A stretch of DNA of 64,000 nucleotides from Ndongobacter massiliensis. Lineage in GTDB: Bacteria; Bacillota; Clostridia; Tissierellales; Peptoniphilaceae. The stretch is from assembly GCF_900120375.1 (NCBI RefSeq), contig NZ_LT635480.1, forward strand, positions 1,618,840-1,682,839. Reading direction: 5' to 3'. Positions 1 through 8,033 of this stretch are shown here, piece by piece (positions within the stretch are counted from its first letter, which is position 1; each line of letters starts with the position of its first letter). The position numbers and the translations under genes are program-made. Below the pieces are notes generated by a model that did not search any database, had not been told where the DNA came from, and was given only the letters and a program-made list of their open reading frames with translations.

Positions 1-599
1 TGGATCTTACGGCAATTACAGACCCGGATGAAATTGACGAAAAACATTTTTTGGACTCCTTAAGTGTTTTTCGCGTTATGGACCGCAACGCGGCGTTGCG
101 TGTGATTGATGTTGGAACGGGTGCGGGCTTTCCGGGCATCCCGCTGAAAATTGCAAACCCGAAAATCGAGCTGACACTGCTCGACAGCCTGCAGAAGCGC
201 GTGCGTTTTTTGGAGGAGGTTATAGCGCAATGTCAGCTGACAAAGACCATTGCCATCCATGGGCGCGCGGAAGAGTTCGGGTGCAAACCTGATTATCGTG
301 CGGCGTATGATGTTGCGCTTTCCCGCGCTGTGGCGCCGCTGCCGACGCTGTTGGAGTACTGTCTCCCCTTTGTTCGCCTTGGTGGGTATTTTTACTGTAT
401 GAAGGGACCCAAGGCAGGAGAAGAGATTGCAAGTGCAAAAAATGCGCTGCAAATACTCGGTGGCGTGCTGCTGAAGGTCGATTCCTTTACCTTCGGAAAA
501 GATGCGCTGCAGCGCAATCTGCTTGTCATAAAAAAAGTCCACTCCACACCGGAACTATATCCCCGTACACAGGGAAAGCCGCGCAAAAAACCTTTGTAA
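1..599 (+). CDS. rsmG: 16S rRNA (guanine527-N7)-methyltransferase RsmG, 5'-truncated by window
   Basis: The reading frame is open from base 3, and about 198 C-terminal residues are visible. It begins with DLTAITDPDEI followed by KHFLDSL, which matches the start of the conserved RsmG core (normally NLTAI...KHFLDSL). The SAM-binding motif DVGTGAGFPGIPLKI follows, and RAVAPLPTLLEYCLP matches the later RsmG core. The family methylates N7 of G527 in 16S rRNA using SAM. The true start lies upstream of the window. It is followed by a strong terminator, so cinA is in a separate unit. Position next to parA/parB is the usual origin-proximal neighbourhood in Firmicutes. Identification is secure. Confidence 0.96.
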   Translation, partial: DLTAITDPDEIDEKHFLDSLSVFRVMDRNAALRVIDVGTGAGFPGIPLKIANPKIELTLLDSLQKRVRFLEEVIAQCQLTKTIAIHGRAEEFGCKPDYRAAYDVALSRAVAPLPTLLEYCLPFVRLGGYFYCMKGPKAGEEIASAKNALQILGGVLLKVDSFTFGKDALQRNLLVIKKVHSTPELYPRTQGKPRKKPL

Positions 600-611
600 A
601 GGTTATAGACG

Positions 612-637
612 AGTCCGGGCGCAGCCCGGGCTTTTTC
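612..637 (+). terminator. Rho-independent terminator of rsmG
   Basis: A 9-bp GC-rich stem (AGTCCGGGC / GCCCGGGCT, one G-T pair) with a GCA loop is followed by TTTTTCT. It lies 12 bases after the rsmG stop. Confidence 0.9.
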
Positions 638-662
638 TATTGGGAAAAGGGATAGTCAAAAT

Positions 663-678
663 TGTTTCATATGAAACA
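663..678. promoter_or_regulatory. parS-like palindrome 1
   Basis: TGTTTCATATGAAACA is a perfect 16-bp palindrome, extendable to 20 bp (661-680). It equals the canonical parS TGTTTCACGTGAAACA except for the two central bases (CG becomes TA). It sits upstream of parA/parB. Assignment as the ParB loading site is inference from the match and the context. Confidence 0.72.
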
Positions 679-696
679 ATTTTAGGAAAAACTTAA

Positions 697-712
697 TGTT
701 TCATATGAAACC
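697..712. promoter_or_regulatory. parS-like palindrome 2
   Basis: TGTTTCATATGAAACC is identical to site 1 except for the last base. It starts 34 bases after site 1. Confidence 0.7.
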
Positions 713-731
713 AGGGATAGAAGAGCTCGAA

Positions 732-747
732 TGTTTCATATGAAACA
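732..747. promoter_or_regulatory. parS-like palindrome 3
   Basis: TGTTTCATATGAAACA is identical to site 1. It starts 35 bases after site 2 and 72 bases before the cinA start. Three near-identical sites at about 35-bp spacing make a designed cluster. Confidence 0.72.
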
Positions 748-803
748 TCTACAGAAAACTACATTTTCCATTTCTGCATGGTAGAATAAATGTGGAGGCG
801 ACG

Positions 804-2033
804 ATGAATATTGAAATCTTATCGGTGGGAACCGAATTACTTTTAGGCGACATTCTCAATACCAATGTTCAATATTTGTGCCGGGAATGTGCGGCGCTCG
901 GGCATGATGTCTTTCGGACGAGCGTGGTCGGCGACAATGAAAAAAGGCTGTACACAGCTATTTCCGAAGTCATGCAGCGGGCGGATCTATTGATATTGAC
1001 AGGAGGACTGGGGTCCACGCATGACGATGTGACAAAAAGGACCGTATTGCGCTATGTAGATCGTCCAATCATTTATGATGCGGAGAGCACGGAACGAATT
1101 GACCATTGGTTTACAAATAAAAAAGCGCAACAGGACAATCGGATCGTCACGGAGTTCCCAGAGGGGGCACAGATTTTTCAAAATCATCACGGAACGGCGG
1201 GCGGCGCATGGATTCCCGTCGGCGAGCGGGCCATTGTACTGTTGCCGGGGCCGCCGCGCGAGATGACGTTGATGTTTGAAGAATCCGTGCGGCCGCTCCT
1301 GCAAAATTCAACGATGATCACAAAATCGCTGCCGGTTCGCATTGGAATCTTAGGCGAATATGAGGTAAATCGTCGCTTTTCGGATGCGATTGCGCATGCA
1401 GTCAATCCCAGTTTTGCCCCCTATGTAAAAGACGATGGGACGCTTTTGCGTATTACGGCAAAAGGCAAAACGGAGGCGGAGGCGGACGCCCTGCTTGCTG
1501 CAGGCCTACAAAAAGTGCAGCAGTGTTTTGCCGGGTTGATTGTCACTGTCGGCGACGACACAAAATCGCAGGCGCTGGTGCGTATATTAAGGGAAAGAAA
1601 GGAATGGGTGGCAACCGCGGAAAGTTTGACGGGCGGCGCGCTGGCAGCGACGATCGTCGATGCGCCGGGTGCCTCACATTGTTTCGGACGCGGTTGGGTT
1701 ACCTACTCGGATGGAGCGAAGATGGAGGAATTGGGTATTCCGCACGAAATTGTCAAAGGATGCGGCGCGGTCAGCCGCGAAGCGGCGTGCTGGATGGCGC
1801 AGCGAGCGGCCCTGCAGGCAAAGGCTGACTTGGGGCTTTCCACGACCGGGTATGCCGGACCGGAGGGCGCCTTGATTGGAAAGGTATTTGTCGGGATCGA
1901 CTATCGCGGGAAAACGGAAGTGCATGAGTTGCATTTGCATGGAGATCGACAAAATATACGACAACGGGCGTGTCATATTGTGCTGGATTACGCCATATTG
2001 CGCTTGAGAAAAGAGGAAGCATGGGACGAGTGA
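804..2033 (+). CDS. cinA: CinA family protein (competence/damage-inducible protein A, nicotinamide-nucleotide amidase)
   Basis: The protein has 409 residues from ATG at 804, chosen because GGAGG lies at 794-798; an upstream in-frame GTG at 792 has no ribosome site. The N-terminal MoCF/CinA domain begins IEILSVGTELLLGDILNTN and contains LTGGLGSTHDDVT. The C-terminal amidohydrolase domain has ATAESLTGGALAATIVDAPGAS and the glycine-rich GLSTTGYAGPEG. CinA proteins hydrolyse ADP-ribose-type nucleotides and deamidate NMN in pyridine-nucleotide recycling. Its end overlaps the parA start by 13 bases, so it is probably co-transcribed with the partition genes, downstream of the parS-like cluster. Confidence 0.95.
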   Translation: MNIEILSVGTELLLGDILNTNVQYLCRECAALGHDVFRTSVVGDNEKRLYTAISEVMQRADLLILTGGLGSTHDDVTKRTVLRYVDRPIIYDAESTERIDHWFTNKKAQQDNRIVTEFPEGAQIFQNHHGTAGGAWIPVGERAIVLLPGPPREMTLMFEESVRPLLQNSTMITKSLPVRIGILGEYEVNRRFSDAIAHAVNPSFAPYVKDDGTLLRITAKGKTEAEADALLAAGLQKVQQCFAGLIVTVGDDTKSQALVRILRERKEWVATAESLTGGALAATIVDAPGASHCFGRGWVTYSDGAKMEELGIPHEIVKGCGAVSREAACWMAQRAALQAKADLGLSTTGYAGPEGALIGKVFVGIDYRGKTEVHELHLHGDRQNIRQRACHIVLDYAILRLRKEEAWDE

Positions 2034-2788
2034 TTGCCGTCTACAATCAAAAAGGCGGTGTCGGAAAAACGACGACGGTGGTGAATTTAGCGGCGGCATT
2101 GGGGCTGTTGAAACAAAACGTATTGGTCATCGATATGGATCCGCAGGCGAATTCCACCTCCGGATTGGGCTTGGATAAGAACGAAGACGAACCGGATATT
2201 TACACGGTGTTGTCGGGCGAGGAGCCGGCAAGTCGTGCGATACGGGAAACGTCGGCGAAAAATGTGCGGATCCTGCCCTCTTCTTCGGCGCTGGCGGGAC
2301 TCGAGGTGGAAGCGGTGGATCGATCGGACCGCGCCGCTTTGTTGTGCGCACAGACAGAAATCTTGCGCGACGCGTACGATTACCTGCTGATCGACTGCCC
2401 GCCTTCTCTCGGGCTTTTGAGTTTGAATGCACTGTGTGCGGCGGATTCCGTCATCATACCGATTCAAACGGAATATTACGCACTGGAAGGCGTCGGTCAG
2501 CTGAGCGAAACGATCGATCTTGTACGCGAGAGCTTGCATCCCGCGTTGGCGCTGGAAGGCGCACTTCTTACGATGTATGACGGACGGAACAATCTGTCAA
2601 AGGAAGTAGAAGACGAAGTGCGAAAGTATTTCGGAGAACAGGTATTCCGCACCGTCATTCCGCGCAATATCCGGTTGGCGGAAGCGCCCTCGTACGGCGA
2701 AAGCGTCTTTACCTACGACCGCCTTTCCAAAGGGGCGCGCACGTATATGAAATTGGGCAAAGAGTTATTGAAGAAGAATCGAGGGTAG
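2021..2788 (+). CDS. parA: Chromosome partitioning ATPase ParA (Soj)
   Basis: The protein has 255 residues from ATG at 2021, preceded by AGAGGAA. The deviant Walker A motif KGGVGKTT is at residues 11-18. DMDPQANSTSGLG (A') and LIDCPPSLGLLSLNAL (Walker B) follow, then IPIQTEYYALEGV, all typical of Soj. The C-terminus has the family signature TVIPRNIRLAEAPSYGESV. ParA dimerises with ATP, binds DNA non-specifically, and is released by ParB stimulation of hydrolysis to segregate replicated origins. It lacks an N-terminal HTH, as chromosomal Soj proteins do. It starts inside cinA and is followed after one base by parB. Confidence 0.97.
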   Translation: MGRVIAVYNQKGGVGKTTTVVNLAAALGLLKQNVLVIDMDPQANSTSGLGLDKNEDEPDIYTVLSGEEPASRAIRETSAKNVRILPSSSALAGLEVEAVDRSDRAALLCAQTEILRDAYDYLLIDCPPSLGLLSLNALCAADSVIIPIQTEYYALEGVGQLSETIDLVRESLHPALALEGALLTMYDGRNNLSKEVEDEVRKYFGEQVFRTVIPRNIRLAEAPSYGESVFTYDRLSKGARTYMKLGKELLKKNRG

Positions 2789-2789
2789 C

Positions 2790-3881
2790 ATGGCACGAAA
2801 AAAAGGTCTGGGACGCGGATTGAGCGCGCTGATTCCGTCGGCGAAAATTGAAAAAAAGCAGGTTGTCGATTCGGGTACTTCCGAAGAGCAGAGCATTGAC
2901 GAGCGTATCGGAGAAAAAAAATCGGCAGCAAAATCGGCGGCGCAAAAAGCAGAAAAAAAAGTACAGAAAGAAACCGAAGCTACAGCAGTAGCGCCGAATC
3001 GGGCGACTTCTCAAAAAACGCGCAGCGCCGCTTCGAAAAAAAGCGAAAAAGTAGCGCCGCCGCGGGCGAACCAAAAGCGCATCGCATCCGGTGTTGCCAA
3101 GGAAGCAGCGGATCTTTTGCAAATGTTGCCCATTTCCGCAATTGAGCCGAATCCTGAACAACCGCGAAAGGAATTTGCGGAAGCAGCATTACAGGAATTG
3201 AGTGCATCGATTCAAAAATACGGTGTCTTACAACCCATTATTGTTAAAAAATATACAGCGCCGGGGCGCGCCCCATACGAAATTATCGCCGGAGAGCGGC
3301 GTTTTCGGGCGGCGAAAATGGCAGGTTTGGAGGAGATTCCGGCGGTGCTGCGTCAAGAGGATACGGCGTCGGCAAATCTTCTTTCCGTGATTGAAAATGT
3401 GCAGCGCGAAGACTTAAATCCGCTGGAAGAGGCCTTGGCGTACCGGCGCGTGCAGGAGGCGCAGGGACTGACACAGCAGGAATTGGCAGACGCCTTGGGA
3501 AAATCGCGTTCGTACATCGCCAACACCGTTCGACTTCTGAACCTTGATCCGGAGAGTTTGGAGGCGTTGCGGCAGGGACTGTTGACCGCATCACAGGGGC
3601 GCTCGCTACTCGGCGAGCCGGATTTGACCCAGCGAAAAAAATATCGCGAGATGATGATTCGAGGACTTACGAATGTCAATGCTGTAGAAAAGAAGACGGC
3701 AAAAAGACCTTCCAAAAAACGCGATCTATATCTGGAAGATTGGGAGGAAAGGCTGACGGAGATATTGGCGACAAAGGTCTCGATTGCCAAGCGCCGCAAA
3801 GGCTACGATCTGCGCGTGCAATGTGCGACGCGGGAGGCATTGGAAGATCTCCTTGCGCGTTTATCGGAGGAAGGCGTATGA
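2790..3881 (+). CDS. parB: Chromosome partitioning protein ParB (Spo0J), divergent
   Basis: The protein has 363 residues, longer than the usual 280-300. It opens with the ParA-interacting peptide (KKGLGRGLSALIP, residues 4-16). A Lys/Ala/Ser-rich, probably disordered linker fills residues 20-108. The CTPase/ParB-N domain follows, with NPEQPRKEF (121-129) and the ERR of the GERRFRAA box (168-175). The HTH is LTQQELADALGKSRSYIANTVRLL (227-250). The segment after it reads LTASQGRSLL, where most ParBs have LSxGHxRxLL, so the usual Gly-His is Ser-Gln. A dimerisation tail ends the protein. It probably binds the parS-like sites at 663-747, whose centre is also altered. Confidence 0.95.
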   Translation: MARKKGLGRGLSALIPSAKIEKKQVVDSGTSEEQSIDERIGEKKSAAKSAAQKAEKKVQKETEATAVAPNRATSQKTRSAASKKSEKVAPPRANQKRIASGVAKEAADLLQMLPISAIEPNPEQPRKEFAEAALQELSASIQKYGVLQPIIVKKYTAPGRAPYEIIAGERRFRAAKMAGLEEIPAVLRQEDTASANLLSVIENVQREDLNPLEEALAYRRVQEAQGLTQQELADALGKSRSYIANTVRLLNLDPESLEALRQGLLTASQGRSLLGEPDLTQRKKYREMMIRGLTNVNAVEKKTAKRPSKKRDLYLEDWEERLTEILATKVSIAKRRKGYDLRVQCATREALEDLLARLSEEGV

Positions 3882-4522
3882 GCGAGAAAAATTTTTCAGA
3901 ACTGCGACTAGGCGAATTTTTTGAACGTACGGCAGGCCCGGAACCGAATCCCGGCGGAGGGGGCGTTATGGGTGTGGTGGGTGCGCTAGGCCTGGCACTC
4001 AATGCCATGGGGTTGTGTATCTCCGGCGAAGAAACGAAGCGGCAAAAAGAGGCGATGCAGCGACTCATGATACTGGCGCAGCAGGATGGAGACAGCTTTC
4101 AAGCGGTGTTGGACGCCTGGAAACTGCCCAAAGGGAGCGCGGCGCGCGAAGAGGCGGTGGAAGCGGGCTTTCAGGAGGCATTGCGCGTTCCAGAAGCGAT
4201 GATTGCACTTTTATTGGAAGCACTGCAGGAACAAGTGGCGCTGGCGCAACAGGTGAAGCGGTGGCCCTTAGCGGATGTGGCGGCGGGAACGAAACTTTTC
4301 GTCGCAGCGGTGGAAGGGCTGGTTTATAATTGTTGGATGAACGGAAAAGGACTGCGAGATGCCGCCCATCAGGAGACGCACCGGACCTTTGCGCGCCGCG
4401 CGCTGCAGCAGGCGCACGAAGCGGAAGCGGCGGTTCACCGGGTTTTGGTTGCGCGTTGGCGGGGATTTGACGAGTGGTTGGGAAGGGAAAGCGAAGATGG
4501 ATTGGATTTCGACGGGAATTAG
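3878..4522 (+). CDS. Cyclodeaminase/cyclohydrolase family protein (FTCD C-terminal domain)
   Basis: The protein has 214 residues and starts at ATG 3878, overlapping the parB stop (ATGA). It matches the stand-alone cyclodeaminase family: an N-terminal LGEFFERTAGPEPNPGGGGVMGVVGALGLAL, then an all-helical body with long amphipathic helices. Family members act as methenyl-THF cyclohydrolase (FchA) or formimino-THF cyclodeaminase in one-carbon metabolism. No formiminotransferase or other folate gene is adjacent, so the exact reaction is open. Overlaps on both sides suggest co-translation with parB and the DUF4446 gene. Confidence 0.85.
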   Translation: MSEKNFSELRLGEFFERTAGPEPNPGGGGVMGVVGALGLALNAMGLCISGEETKRQKEAMQRLMILAQQDGDSFQAVLDAWKLPKGSAAREEAVEAGFQEALRVPEAMIALLLEALQEQVALAQQVKRWPLADVAAGTKLFVAAVEGLVYNCWMNGKGLRDAAHQETHRTFARRALQQAHEAEAAVHRVLVARWRGFDEWLGRESEDGLDFDGN

Positions 4523-5279
4523 CGTGGCGGGGGCTGTTTTAGCGTTGGCAGCATTGATACAGGTTTCGTCAGCGAATCAAAAATTGATTCGGCTGCGCAA
4601 GCGGTACGATTACTTGTTGCGCGGACGTGGGGAATTAAATTTGGAAGAACTGATTCTGCGCTTCGGCAATGACCTGGATGAGACGCGCGGCAAACAGCGC
4701 GCGGATGCGACGGCGCTGCAAGCGGCGCAGGAGCAGATCAATGGGGAGATGGCATCGCAGCGCGCGGATTTCACGGCGATGATCCGCGAACATGGGGCGC
4801 GCCTGAGTGAGGCGTTGCAAGAGGCGGATGGTCGCTTGACGGCGGGACACAATGAACTGGCACAAATGACGGAGCGCCGCTTCCGGAAATTGGAAGAGGA
4901 CTGCTTTGTGCGCTTTGATGCAGTTAATAAAGCATTAACAAAAACCGAGGAGGATTGGCGGCAAGCGGTGACGGTGTTGGAGAACCGGACACAGGAGGAT
5001 TTGAAACACGAAACGCTGCTTTTGCGCGAAAACTTGTCCCTTGCCGTGCAAAATGTTGCGCTGTACCATTATAATGCGTTCGAAGATATGGCGGGAGAGC
5101 AGAGCTTCAGCCTCGTCCTTTTGGATGAACACGGAAACGGAGTTTTGCTGACGAGCATTTATAGCCGGCGTGGGTCCTCAAGCTTTTCCAAGGACATTCG
5201 TGCAGGGCGTGCTGTGCAGGGTCTTTCTCCGGAGGAAGAAACCGCCTTGCAGCAGGCATTGAGCAAGGGGATGCAATGA
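4497..5279 (+). CDS. DUF4446 family protein with expanded coiled-coil region
   Basis: The protein has 260 residues from ATG at 4497, overlapping the previous gene by 26 bases. One N-terminal membrane helix (residues 4-24, ISVAGAVLALAALIQV) leads into a long Ala/Gln/Glu-rich predicted coiled coil (about 60-175). The conserved DUF4446 core is at the C-terminus: YHYNAFEDMAGEQSFSLVLL followed by LTSIYSRRGSSSFSKDI. The family often sits beside parB in Firmicutes and has no assigned function. The usual length is about 160-170 residues, so roughly 90 residues of coiled coil are extra. Membrane anchoring with a cytoplasmic rod is inferred. Confidence 0.88.
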   Translation: MDWISTGISVAGAVLALAALIQVSSANQKLIRLRKRYDYLLRGRGELNLEELILRFGNDLDETRGKQRADATALQAAQEQINGEMASQRADFTAMIREHGARLSEALQEADGRLTAGHNELAQMTERRFRKLEEDCFVRFDAVNKALTKTEEDWRQAVTVLENRTQEDLKHETLLLRENLSLAVQNVALYHYNAFEDMAGEQSFSLVLLDEHGNGVLLTSIYSRRGSSSFSKDIRAGRAVQGLSPEEETALQQALSKGMQ

Positions 5280-6148
5280 GAATCTGTTTTCTCTAAAACC
5301 CGACCGCCAATAGCGGACGCTGCGCCGCATTGGCGGAACAAATTCGCGCCTGTCGCTTTCCCGAAGGGGTGAGGTGGACGCTGTGGGAAACGCGTGCACC
5401 GCGGGAAGCCGTCCAGCAAGCGCAAGAAGCCGCACAGACGAACGACATCGTCGTGGCGATTGGCGGGGATGGTACCATTCGCGAAGTGGCCGAAGGTTTG
5501 TGGCAGGCAAAAAAGGGAATTTTGGGTATCATACCCGCTGGAACGGGAAATGATCTCGTGCGCACACTGGGATGGGCGCCAGAGCTTGCGCCTTCCATGG
5601 ACCGGCTCTTTTCCGAAAAGGTGCGTTTTCTGGACGCGGGACGCGCCGATGGGCAATTTTTCCTCAACGCGGCATCGATCGGTTTCGATGCGCAGGTATT
5701 GGCGCTTTTTGACCGCATTAAAAAGCGCGTGCGTTCGAAAGCGGCGTATTCGCTAGCTTTGGTGGAAGCGTTGGTGCGGTATCGAGACTTGTCGATTCGC
5801 GGAGCGGAGGCCAATGAGGAGAAGCTGTTTTTGCTAGCGATCGGAAATGGGCGCTATTATGGCGGCGGGTTTCAAATTTTACCGCAGGCGTGTATGGAGG
5901 ACGGCGCGTTGGATGTTTGCCGCATTGCGAACATCCGTCGCAGTACCGTTTTGCGATTGTTGCCGTCGATTTTTTCCGCCAGTCACGGGAAATATGAGCG
6001 CTACGTGCACATGGCCCGGGTGACGCAGTGGACGGAAGAAATCACGCAACCGTTTGCGCTGAATTTGGACGGGGAACTGTTTCCCTATGCGCAGGGGAAA
6101 CGCGTGCAATTTGAAGTGCTCCCGAAAGCGCTTCAAATTGTGGGATAG
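5276..6148 (+). pseudogene. Diacylglycerol/lipid kinase family gene with in-frame stop at codon 7
   Basis: The frame beginning at ATG 5276 (ATGA overlap with the preceding stop) reads MRICFL, then TAA at 5294-5296, then NPTANSG and an uninterrupted kinase to 6148. NPTANSG is the conserved first motif of the family. The body has IVVAIGGDGTIREVAEGL, GTGNDLVRTLG and GNGRYYGGGFQILP, diagnostic of YegS/DagK-type kinases that phosphorylate diacylglycerol or related lipids. Without the stop the protein would have about 290 residues. A rescue start at TTG 5330 would lose the first strand and the NPTANSG motif. A single base (TTA or TAT to TAA) explains the lesion; a sequence error is equally possible. 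Confidence 0.8.
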
Positions 6149-6181
6149 CGGACGAAAGTCTGGAAAAGAAAGAGGAGAAAA

Positions 6182-7153
6182 ATGAGTATTATTTCATCAC
6201 TGATTGATCGCATTCAAGGAAAAAATTTACGCATTGTATTTCCGGAAGGAACGGATGCCCGTATTCTGGGGGCGGCGATCCGCCATCAGAATGACGGGAT
6301 CCTGCATCCCATTCTGCTGGGGAACCCGGATGAGATCGCAACATCGGCAAAATCCAACGGCTATACTCTGGGGGATCTGGAAATCATTGATTATTTGAAT
6401 TGTCCCAAGATGGAGGAATATGTACAGAAATTTGTGGAGCGCCGCAATGGCAAGGCGACGGAAGAAAAAGCACGCGCGCAGCTGAAAGACGCGAACTATT
6501 TCGGCACGATGATGATTTATCTCGGCAAAGCGGACGGCATGGTCAGCGGTGCAGTCGGTACGACGGGCAATACGATTCGTCCGGCGCTGCAAATCTTGAA
6601 GACAAAGCCGGGAACGAAACTCGTCAGTGGCGCCATGGTCATGGTCGGACCGAACGAGGAACGCTACGTCTTTTCCGACAGCGCCGTCAATATCAGCCCG
6701 AGTGCCGAAGATCTGGCGGAGATCGCACATGCCTCCGCTGAGACGGCGAAAACGTTCGGCATTGATCCGCGGATTGCCTTGCTTTCCTTCTCGACGAAGG
6801 GTTCTGCCAAGTCGCCGGAGCAGGAAAAAGTAGCGGAAGCGACGCGCATCGCCAAGGAACGCTTCCCGGAATTGGAGCTGGACGGCGAATTGCAGTTTGA
6901 CGCGGCCATTGTGCCCAGTGTGGGTGCGCGCAAAGCGCCGGGCTCCAAAGTCGCCGGGCGCGCCAATGTCTTTATCTTCCCGGATTTGCAGGGCGGAAAT
7001 ATTGGATATAAAATTGCCGAACGCTTGGGTGGCTATGAGGCGCTGGGTCCGATTTTGCAGGGCATTGCCAAACCGGTCAACGACCTTTCTCGCGGTTGCT
7101 CGGAAGAGGACGCGTATAAATTGGCAATTATCACGGCGGCCAGTGTGGAGTGA
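6182..7153 (+). CDS. pta: Phosphate acetyltransferase
   Basis: The protein has 323 residues, normal for the short single-domain Pta. The ribosome site AGAGGAG precedes ATG 6182. Motifs include IVFPEGTDARILGAA near the N-terminus, ADGMVSGAVGTTGNTIRPALQ in the middle, and RANVFIFPDLQGGNIGYKIAERLGG near the C-terminus. It converts acetyl-CoA plus phosphate to acetyl phosphate, which acetate kinase uses to make ATP; it would accept the acetyl-CoA produced by the PFOR encoded further right. No ackA is in the window. Confidence 0.97.
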   Translation: MSIISSLIDRIQGKNLRIVFPEGTDARILGAAIRHQNDGILHPILLGNPDEIATSAKSNGYTLGDLEIIDYLNCPKMEEYVQKFVERRNGKATEEKARAQLKDANYFGTMMIYLGKADGMVSGAVGTTGNTIRPALQILKTKPGTKLVSGAMVMVGPNEERYVFSDSAVNISPSAEDLAEIAHASAETAKTFGIDPRIALLSFSTKGSAKSPEQEKVAEATRIAKERFPELELDGELQFDAAIVPSVGARKAPGSKVAGRANVFIFPDLQGGNIGYKIAERLGGYEALGPILQGIAKPVNDLSRGCSEEDAYKLAIITAASVE

Positions 7154-7206
7154 GCGTCATTTGACAGCACTTGGAAAAAAACATAAGATGAAAATCGTCT
7201 ATTGTT

Positions 7207-7227
7207 CGCAGAAGTCTCTTTTCTGCG
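7207..7227 (+). other. Hairpin in leader of FMN-binding lipoprotein gene
   Basis: A 7-bp inverted repeat (CGCAGAA / TTCTGCG) with a 7-base loop lies 20 bases before the ATG at 7247. It has no T-run, so it is not a normal terminator. It may stabilise the 5' end of the mRNA; this is weak inference. Confidence 0.35.
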
Positions 7228-7246
7228 ACGGAGAAAGGAGAGAATC

Positions 7247-7621
7247 ATGAAAACAAAACGCATTGTAGGAAGTCTGCTTTTGGCAGCAGCGCTGACTCTT
7301 ACCGCTTGCGGCGGAAATGCGGGCAACGCGTCCGAGAGTGCTGCGGAAGAGGAAAAAGTTCTGACGGGAGAATCGACGAAGGGCATGGGCGGGGAGGAAA
7401 AACCGCTGAAAGTCGAAGTGACCGTGAAGGGCGATACCATCACGAAAGTCGAAGTGAAGGAACACGGCGAGACCGCCGGCATTTCCGACTCCGCCATTTC
7501 TGATATCCCGGCGGCTATTGTCGAAAAGGGAACCACAGAAGGCGTGGAAGCCATTTCGGGCGCGACGATCACGAGCGATGCCATTATCGATGCGGTCAAT
7601 AACGCCCTGGCGAGCAAGTAA
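7247..7621 (+). CDS. FMN-binding domain lipoprotein
   Basis: The protein has 124 residues from ATG 7247 with GAAAGGAG upstream. Residues 1-20 are a lipoprotein signal with lipobox LTAC (Cys21), followed by a Gly/Ser/Glu linker. The rest is an FMN-binding domain: LKVEVTVKGDTITKVEVKEHGETAGISD, then AISGATITSDAIIDAVNNAL. The SGAT motif (104-107) is where ApbE-type transferases attach FMN covalently in this family. It is probably an extracytoplasmic electron carrier tethered to the membrane. No partner redox complex or apbE is nearby; it is followed by the V-ATPase operon, from which it is likely separate. Confidence 0.88.
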   Translation: MKTKRIVGSLLLAAALTLTACGGNAGNASESAAEEEKVLTGESTKGMGGEEKPLKVEVTVKGDTITKVEVKEHGETAGISDSAISDIPAAIVEKGTTEGVEAISGATITSDAIIDAVNNALASK

Positions 7622-7724
7622 GAGCGCGAAAATCGTTCCGCTGGTTGTCGGCGGAACCTTTGAAACCAAGGAATGCGAGCGAGCCGTCACAGGGGTGGCG
7701 GCTTCGTTCACGAGGGAGGTCGAG

Positions 7725-8033
7725 ATGAACGAAACGTTGCAATCCCTTTTACAAATCGACCGGGATACGGAAAAATTGCGCGCCGATACGGAAATCTTAA
7801 TCGAGCAGGAGCGGGCGCATGCCCAGGAGGTGCTCGCGCACTTTATGCAGGAAAGCGAAGCGCGGGCGAAGCGCGACGCAGAGGCGCGAACCCGGAACAT
7901 ACAAGAGCAGACCAAATCCACGATCAACGCCTTACAAGACGCATCGGACCAGGAAATTGCGCAGTTACGGGCGTTTTTTGATGCCAAAAAAGACGCGTTT
8001 GTCGAGCAGGCTTTCAGAAAGTTGAGGTCGTAA
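7725..8033 (+). CDS. V-type ATPase peripheral-stalk subunit (G/H-like)
   Basis: The protein has 102 residues from ATG 7725 preceded by GAGGGAGG. It is almost entirely one charged alpha-helix rich in Glu, Arg, Ala and Gln, with no hydrophobic segment, as expected for the G-type stalk subunit (called NtpF in Enterococcus, AhaH in archaea). Sequence alone is low-complexity and would not identify it. Its place as first gene of a complete V-ATPase operon, directly abutting subunit C, makes the call. With subunit E it would form the peripheral stalk that holds the A3B3 head against the membrane sector. Confidence 0.75.
   Translation: MNETLQSLLQIDRDTEKLRADTEILIEQERAHAQEVLAHFMQESEARAKRDAEARTRNIQEQTKSTINALQDASDQEIAQLRAFFDAKKDAFVEQAFRKLRS

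Noticed and set aside
663-747. The three palindromes as a CRISPR array, Fur boxes or terminators
   Set aside because: They have no spacers of constant length with direct repeats, no T-run, and match parS in all but two bases, beside parAB.
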